This document shows positions 58,726 through 64,000 of a DNA stretch of 64,000 nucleotides, in pieces. The DNA is from Plantago major (taxonomy: Eukaryota; Streptophyta; Magnoliopsida; Lamiales; Plantaginaceae): the NCBI GenBank assembly GCA_026545765.1, contig JAIFAC010000178.1:89225-153224 (forward strand), given 5' to 3'. Position numbers and translations under genes: made by a program. The stretch's first letter is position 1; the number at the start of each line of letters is the position of its first letter. Under the pieces are notes generated by a model. The model was not told the DNA's origin. It searched no databases and was given only the letters and a program-made list of their open reading frames with translations.

Positions 58726-59818
58726 ATATTATATGATTAACCTGACACGTCTGAATTTATTAGATTTATAACTATACGCATTACTTATTGAATTTCATTA
58801 CAATTCCAATTCCTGACTATAATTGCATTGTTAATTATAATACGTTCCAAATTTCATAAATTACATGCATTTTACGTTTAAAGTTTTTTTTTTTTATAAA
58901 TTTCAAATTTCCATGACAATTACGAATTACAAATTAAAACAGTAGTAATTCTTTCTAAGTTAATACGAGCAAATTATACTACAACCACCAAAATCACTAA
59001 ATGGTCTCCAAAAACTCAACCAAATCTCACTAATCCTACTACATATACGAAAATATCAAATTAAATACCATACATACTTATAAACATCCTAACATGATAC
59101 TAACAATTTAAATTGACCTAAATTTATCAATTAAACAACCTCAAGCTTAACCCACTACTTAATATAAGCTAAACTAGCTAGTACAAACTTCTAAAAACAT
59201 ACAATTGTTCGAAATTAGCAAAAATTCCAAATTTAACAAAGTAAGGGTTTTAAACTAATACCTTCAATTACGGAAAAAATAGCCGAAAAAGATGAAATTG
59301 TATGGCCACCCGAGTCCCTTGTTCTATGAGCTTGAAAAGAGTCCAAGATTGGCGGAATGGTGGAGTTTTGGTCGGAATTGGAAGGTGAATGAAAATGGCG
59401 AAGAAGAAGAAGAAGAAGAAACAAAATAGAAATGGGAAGAAAGAGGGTTGTGCAGATTTTAAGGCAGTAGCGATGGATAGATTATCCGTCGCTAAATAGC
59501 GACGGATAGTCTATCCCGTCGTTAGTTTTAATTTATTTTTTTAATTAAATATTTAACGATGGATAATCTATCCGTCGTTAAAATACTATTTTTGTTTTTT
59601 TTAAAATTAAAAAGTCAACAAATACTAACGACGGATAGTATAATCGTTAAGCTAAATAACGAATTCTATCGATTAAGCTAAATAGCGATGGAAACAACGA
59701 CGAGATAGGGCTAAGCGCTCTATCCGTCGCTAAAGTTGACGATTAATTGGTCGCTAAATAGCGACGGATAGAAGACGGATAGAATCCGTCGCCAAACAAC
59801 AGATTTCTTGTAGTGGTA

Positions 59819-61220
59819 GAAAACCGTTCAAATGTTCTAGCTAATCTGTATAATGTTGTGTCTTATGTATGTAATGTTATATGTGATATGGAGCATATGT
59901 CGTTTAATGTTGCTAATAATATGTGTTATGTATTTGTCTACAATGTTCTCGTTATTAGGTGTAATGTTATTAGCGTATCTACGTAATATTTTTAAATAAA
60001 TATGCGATTATGTAATGTTACATCAATGTGTTATGTGTTGTCTACAATGTTCTACGTTATTTTTGTAATGTTCTATATGTATCAATGTAATGTTTTCACA
60101 AATGCGATTATCTTTGTTACATCAATATTCTATTTGTTTTCTACAATGTTATGCGTTATTTATGTTATGTTCTCAACATATGGCTACAATGTTTACAGCG
60201 CATGACTACAAAGTTAAGTATCATGCCATTACTATTAGAAAATATGTATGAAATGTTACGAGTCATAGTAACATTCACGGAAAATGCTATAATGTTTTCA
60301 TGATTATATGGTATGCAAAATGTTATAACTATCTTCTCATTTAGGTTGGGAAATAAATGTTGTTGGTTATACCTTCGATGTTAGTGCTTATATAATCAAT
60401 GTTATCACTTATATAGCCTATGTTCCTGTGTTTAACTGTTATGTTCTCATCAACGTCATATTTGGGATCAAGCTGAAGGACATTGTACATAGAAGATGAG
60501 CATAAAATGATGGAGATAACAATGCAACCAACGACATAGTTGACGAGGCAAATGAAGAACCTGAGGAAACTCTAAATGTGATAAAAGAAAAGTCCATGTA
60601 TTAGCTTATGTTGTTTATTTTATATCGAACAATGTTCTTACATATTCATGTGTGACACTCCATATATTACGATTCTGAGAAATGCTTTTCCGTATTTGTG
60701 TAATGTTCTTAATTATTTAAGTAATGTTCTTATGTATATGAATGATGTATAGAGTATAATGTTCTTAATTATGTTGACAGTGTTCTCAACTATTTGAGTA
60801 AAATGTTATTAGGTATATGAGTGATGACCTAGAGTATAATGTTCTTAACTATATTTGTAATATTCTTAACTATTTGGGTAATGTTTTCAACTATTTGAGT
60901 AATGGTCTTAGGAATTTCTATAATGTTATAAGCGATATTTTATATATTTACACAATGTTTAATATATTTAAGTAATGTTCTTAACTATTTAAGTAATATT
61001 AACAACATTGCAGGTTAAGTAGAAACCTTACATGAATAATCATAGGCATTACTCGATTAAGTTGAAACTTATCAATCAACGAAAAACATTAACTCAAATC
61101 GAGTAATTGAATATGAATTAGTGTAATAATATGTTATTGAATCTTCAAATGTTGTCATATATTTAAGTAATGTTCTTACATATTTAAGTAATGTTCTTAA
61201 CTATATAAGTAATGTTTGTA
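59819..61220. repeat. Degenerate 'aatgttct' repeat field
   Basis: Dozens of copies of 'taatgttct', 'aatgttctta' and 'aagtaatgtt' spaced about 20-40 bp apart over 1.4 kb. A 32-codon acidic open stretch (ending EEPEETLNVIKEKSMY) lies at about 60505-60600 between them. No gene recognised. Confidence 0.6.
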
Positions 61221-62965
61221 ACCAAACACGATAAATAGACATGAAAATGAATTAGTAAATGATGACCATAAAATGCAAATAAATGTGGTAAATTGCAAAC
61301 AAACGTATTTATAGTCTTCTGTATATTTGGTATTTCCTAAGACTACGTGAATCTTTAAACCCTAAATACTTATGTACATTTTGCACCAAATCAATTTGAA
61401 CTATGAATTTTATCAAGTAATGTATCCACATATAACTTTCCTCCATTGGTCTATTAATATTAGCGAGGACAATGACTCAAATTTTATTACCATTTATAAT
61501 AAGTTTAAGCCGGCAATATTCAGGAAGAATTACGTAAGTTCCCTCTAAAATTAGAAACTAATTAGATCAATTATTAGGAAAACAATGACGTTCATTTCAA
61601 AATTATGTATGTGCAGCCAGGATTTTAGACTACACGCGAGAGGATGAGATGCACACCATTTGTGTGACAGCGTATATCCTTCACCCATTAACAAAACGTA
61701 GTAGTAAGTTTTTCATGCGGCAATCTGCAGAGCAAAGCTGCCCCATCTTGTGTCATCCCCAGAAATCTAATTAATTCCACATGTTCATTCACCTTTGCTT
61801 TCTCTTCTTGTGGCAGGGAGAAATATAATTGGTTTATATTACTAGAATTTCCTTCAGATCATCACATGGATGAATGTGCAGGTTTACTAAGGGTTATTAT
61901 CATAGCCAGCTAACCGTGTGGGAGACCACACAGCCCAAAATCTTCGAGACAGCCTTAACAATTGTGCATGTCTAAATGAAATTACAGTTTGTAACGTAAC
62001 AATAAAGGCTGTAGAACTGATCGGATATATCGCTAATACGGATAGAAAACTATGATCCCATCCGGTTGCAGGGTATCAAATTGTGATATATTAATTAAAT
62101 TGCATATCAAATTGTGATATATAGGAATTAACATTTTTAAATATCAAATTATATGTATTAATTATAAACACAAATGTAAATTAGATCAAAAGCGGCTATT
62201 TCAACATCAAACATATACAAAATTACCAACATGACATAAACTATTTTAAAATTATAAATCTCACGGTAACAAAACACATTAATTTCAAGTCCTGAATTAC
62301 TCCATTTTATTAAAAGATTTCCATTTTAATATTTCAGTACGTTTCACTAAAAGCTTTTTAATTCCTTTTATGTAAATACACATATTAATTTTTTAATCAC
62401 ATCCTTTCATACTTTATCAATTCTCTCTTTTACTCTTCACAATTCAGTTACTACTTTATTTATCAATTACTATATGTATACAAACCATTTTTTTTTACTC
62501 AACCTCCTTAAAAAGTTGATAAATTGTATCAATGACAAATATCCATGGATCATATCTATTCAATCCCCGCTAATTACGCCTATGAAAAAATGTGATTTGT
62601 GATGCAAGGATCTATCTAATTCGTAAATGCAAATTAAAAGACTTGATATTCCTACATATTAAATCATATTAGTATAAATTATGTAAGTATGCCAAAAACT
62701 TAGATATAGGAGGAAGGGATATGATATTTTCTCATGAAAAATATGAATTTTCCAAGAATTTTACCCAATGTGTGATAATTATTAATTAGGCTTTAAACCG
62801 TCTTTAAAAAACATATTTAAGTGACGAGGAGAAGTCCTACTCTATAGAAACCAAAAGATTTATAAATAGTGTTAAAAGTGAGTTTGACATCCACATCAAG
62901 AAACTTGAACAGTAATTTGCATTTGAACTCCATTTGTGTTCAAGACAATGAATATAGTTGTACTA
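61221..62965. other. Intergenic region with a partial MITE copy
   Basis: No gene recognised. Positions 61610-61980 are less AT-rich and could be a gene remnant, but no frame is convincing. About 62295-62520 resembles part of the MITE at 54451-54808. Confidence 0.35.
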
Positions 62966-63613
62966 AGTGGGCTGCGCAACGGACGGATCATATCATATCG
63001 ATCCGTTTGACGGATATCGATCAAGCGGATGACTAAAATGTCTATCCGTTATCTGATTCATTCGGGCGAATCGGATAACGGATAAATCATGGATATTCGT
63101 TATCCACGAAATTTAATTAAAAAAAAATTCAACATCAATTGGACAATAAAATGACGAATAAAATGATAGAAATCAGAGCATAGAACACCAAACAACATAG
63201 GTTCAAATATTCGAAATACATCAAAGTTAGAAAATCAAACTACATAATTCAAATATCCATAAACCATAATACATTGCCGTCAATCAAACGTCCAAATTAA
63301 ATGCAAATAGAAGGAAAGTAAATAAAACTCCAAGTCTCCAGCAATTCCACTTTGCCAACTCCAAGTTTCCAAAATAGTTCATACTTCAACTTCATACTAC
63401 CTCCAGCAAGTCCATAATTCTATTTTAGGACAAATTTTGTATATATATATGTAATATATTAAAAAAATTACGGATATCAAGCGAGTTTATCCGTTAAATG
63501 TGAATGAGAAAATTGTATCGATATCCGATCCGTTAGCCGGACGGATCAATCCGATCCGTAATCTGGATAAACGGACCGGATTCACGGATCCAGATCATAT
63601 GAGCAGCCCTAGT
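62966..63613. mobile_element. hAT-like non-autonomous element
   Basis: About 650 bp with near-matching inverted ends (left GTGGGCTGCGCA, right TGAGCAGCCCTA, reverse TAGGGCTGCTCA). Next to both ends are dense 'cggatatcg' / 'atccgttat' / 'ggatcggat' motifs. End type and motif style fit hAT non-autonomous elements. An 8-bp target duplication could not be resolved. Confidence 0.55.
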
Positions 63614-64000
63614 GGAGTAATTATTTTGTTGGTGTACCATATTAGATAGTATAATTTGTATAATTTGTATAGCCAAACTTTGAAGAATAAAGAAGTCTAG
63701 TATCATTTGCTTCAATGGATTGTCATTATTCTACTGAATATATTATGATGAGGCGTGCGCATGCGTTTATAATTCACCAAAATGTATGTATCTACTCACT
63801 CTTCTGGCCTTCTTACACAGAGCATGTTTCAACGAGTAATAATAGACCAGTTGACATCTAAATCATCATAGATCTCCATCATTTCTTGCAAACTCAAGCT
63901 TGCAACTTGCAAGTAGGTACCAAAGCTCTATCATTTTGTCTTTCGTGTTCCAATATAGGTTCTTACCATCAGAGAAATACTCAATACCCATTTTGATTCA
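63614..64000. other. Right edge, nothing recognised
   Basis: AT-rich sequence without a convincing gene or repeat in the visible part. Confidence 0.4.

Larger units (their letters stand above)
56177..59815 (-). mobile_element. CACTA (En/Spm) DNA transposon 2
   Basis: 3639 bp, left end CACTACAAAAAA, right end TTTCTTGTAGTG, flanked by the 3-bp duplication GTA (56174-56176 and 59816-59818). Subterminal arrays of 'gcgacggata' / 'tatccgtcgc' lie at 56280-56480 and 59465-59790. The coding remnants read on the minus strand. Sharing of the 96-bp repeat and an exon with CACTA-1 shows the same family. It is non-autonomous as it stands, because no complete transposase is present. Confidence 0.9.

Noticed and set aside
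61610..61980. Possible gene remnant with higher GC
   Set aside because: No frame of useful length and no recognisable motif on either strand.

Overview
This is a plant nuclear window, most likely from a eudicot. The evidence is a plastid-targeted PsbX gene, a thermospermine synthase gene with ten plant-type exons, an MSL10-type mechanosensitive channel gene, Ty1/copia elements primed by plant initiator-Met tRNA, and CACTA, Stowaway and hAT-like DNA transposons. No prokaryotic features, CRISPR arrays or rRNA genes were seen.

Layout. Positions 1-36579 are a three-deep nest of large Ty1/copia (probably Sirevirus-lineage) retrotransposons. Element A (4503-20411, minus, target duplication GTTTT) sits inside element B (minus; parts at 1-4502 and 20412-27839, left end outside the window). 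B in turn sits inside the 5' LTR of element C (27840-36579, plus). Positions 36580-37330 hold a hAT-like non-autonomous fragment. A CACTA transposon lies at 37579-41481 (target duplication ATT). The gene island is 44395-51869: an MSL10-like channel (+), psbX (+) and thermospermine synthase ACL5 (-). From 52 kb to the end is AT-rich intergenic DNA with Stowaway-like MITEs, a second CACTA of the same family in opposite orientation (56177-59815, target duplication GTA), a degenerate 'aatgttct' repeat field and a second hAT-like element.

The most interesting object is an extra gene between pol and the 3' LTR of both A and B. It is on the same strand as gag-pol and has six exons and five sense-strand introns of 72-86 nt at matching places in both copies. 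The internal exons 2-5 are all whole codons long. A TATA-like box lies about 190-200 nt upstream of the ATG, and the protein has a conserved SUMO-interaction-like motif (VINLVSEDDEE). Element C lacks the whole module. Introns in the sense strand of a retroelement survive only if the packaged RNA is unspliced, so this looks either like a captured intron-bearing gene with its own promoter or like a spliced env-position gene.

A second, practical observation concerns sequence quality. Many tracts differ from sister copies by motif-specific changes at CTG/CAG (for example CTGA to CGA, TCTG to TACG, CAG to CG or CGAG). The pattern is patchy and is not what methylation-driven C-to-T mutation gives. 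It looks like base-calling error at CHG-methylated sites left unpolished in repeats. Frameshifts in gag-pol, and several in the MSL10-like gene and psbX, lie at CAG/CTG triplets and should not be taken as proof of pseudogenes.
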